Source: JAAZNV01 sp035358315 (lineage in GTDB: Bacteria; Patescibacteriota; WWE3; UBA101185; UBA10185). From it: a stretch of 13,724 nucleotides of DNA. Made by a program: the position numbers and the translations under genes. The stretch spans positions 1 through 13,724 of the forward strand of contig DAOPPB010000016.1 in the NCBI GenBank assembly GCA_035358315.1, read 5' to 3'. Positions 13,332-13,724 of this stretch are shown one piece after another (the first letter of the stretch is position 1; each line of letters starts with the position of its first letter). Below the pieces are notes generated by a model. It did no database searches. It saw nothing but the letters and a program-made list of their open reading frames with translations, and was not told the DNA's origin.

Positions 13332-13724
13332 TGAAGATGATTATCCCCAAACCTGCAAGACCAACCCAAAACCAGGGAGATTTGAATATACTTTTGGAAC
13401 CGGAAACCTCGCTTGTCTGCTCTCCGAGAACAGAACCTTCCTCTCCGGCTCCTTCGGTTTTTCCTTCTCCCTGTCCTGCTCCCTCTTCTCCGCCCGTCTG
13501 TTCTCCGGCAACTGCGCCTTCACCGGGAAGGCCTGCTCCCCCTTCAACCGGTATGGCACCTGTTTCTTCTTCAGTTTTTTCTCCGGTTTTTGTTTCACCT
13601 TCGGTGTAAGTTGTTATTGTCTCGGCCCTAGGATTTGAAGCGTTTCCCGAGCTGTCAAAAGCAACCACGGCATAATACCAATCTTTATCACAGTCATCTC
13701 CGCTTACAATGTGCTCAAATTCAA
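13297..13724 (-). CDS. Surface protein with fibronectin-III-like end and C-terminal membrane anchor (5' part off the right edge)
   Basis: Only the last 141 residues are visible; the reading frame is open to the right edge, so the start is outside. Residues 1-33 of the visible part (including WYYAVVAFDSSGNASNPRA) look like the last strands of a fibronectin type III domain, which in bacteria is a structural or adhesive module outside the cell. A long Gly/Glu/Thr-rich low-complexity linker follows (about 34-112), then a TM segment (about 116-133) and a basic tail KKSKKAQR. This is the layout of a cell-wall-sorted protein, but no LPXTG lies just before the TM. LPGEG occurs about 50 residues earlier and SVLGEQ about 16 residues before the TM. 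The sortase gene starts inside this gene. The linker DNA is open in several frames, a low-complexity artefact. Confidence 0.78.
   Translation of the reverse strand, partial: EFEHIVSGDDCDKDWYYAVVAFDSSGNASNPRAETITTYTEGETKTGEKTEEETGAIPVEGGAGLPGEGAVAGEQTGGEEGAGQGEGKTEGAGEEGSVLGEQTSEVSGSKSIFKSPWFWVGLAGLGIIIFSVSKKSKKAQR

Noticed and set aside
13322..13631. Overlapping open frames on both strands in the surface-protein linker
   Set aside because: They are by-products of the Gly/Glu/Thr-rich low-complexity codons; only the minus-strand frame continuing from the fibronectin-like segment into the TM makes a sensible protein.

Overview
The window looks like chromosomal core DNA from an AT-rich, Gram-positive-type bacterium with a small genome. 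A Candidate Phyla Radiation (Patescibacteria) member, perhaps in the Microgenomates, fits best. This is inference from several traits: tight overlapping operons, a degenerate SecD-like protein, a winged-helix/nucleotidyltransferase regulator, a sortase next to a fibronectin-like surface protein, and standard stops including TGA (so not the recoded Gracilibacteria code). No rRNA, tRNA, CRISPR array, prophage or transposase was seen.

Layout. Positions 1-4509 (minus strand) carry gltX, recA, recX and rny, read right to left. They cover glutamyl-tRNA charging, recombinational repair and its modulator, and mRNA decay; rny runs off the left edge. recA has a good sigma70-type promoter and a strong Shine-Dalgarno. 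A 99-bp divergent promoter region separates gltX from an unrecognised membrane-anchored extracytoplasmic protein on the plus strand (4609-5760). That gene ends in a convergent gap with a possible terminator.

Positions 5870-11134 (minus) look like one operon of five genes, overlapping or closely spaced: winged-helix/nucleotidyltransferase regulator, SecD-like membrane protein, five-TM protein of unknown function, RecJ exonuclease, and D-Ala-D-Ala carboxypeptidase-like protein. Positions 11216-13724 (minus) hold a cell-surface set: the 3' end of a fibronectin-III-like membrane-anchored protein, a sortase, and a DUF3048 protein. A 65-bp tandem repeat lies between the sortase and DUF3048 genes.

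The most notable points are: (i) three genes (gltX, the 4609 protein, DUF3048) have a -10 box only 6-7 bases before the ATG and no Shine-Dalgarno, which suggests leaderless mRNAs; (ii) the 65-bp hairpin-rich tandem repeat abuts the sortase stop codon and occupies the upstream half of the DUF3048 promoter; (iii) the SecD homologue lacks the conserved TM4 aspartate and has no SecF beside it; (iv) the carboxypeptidase-like protein has SAG where SxN is expected; (v) the surface protein beside the sortase lacks an LPXTG motif. I found no clear new defence or mobile system.
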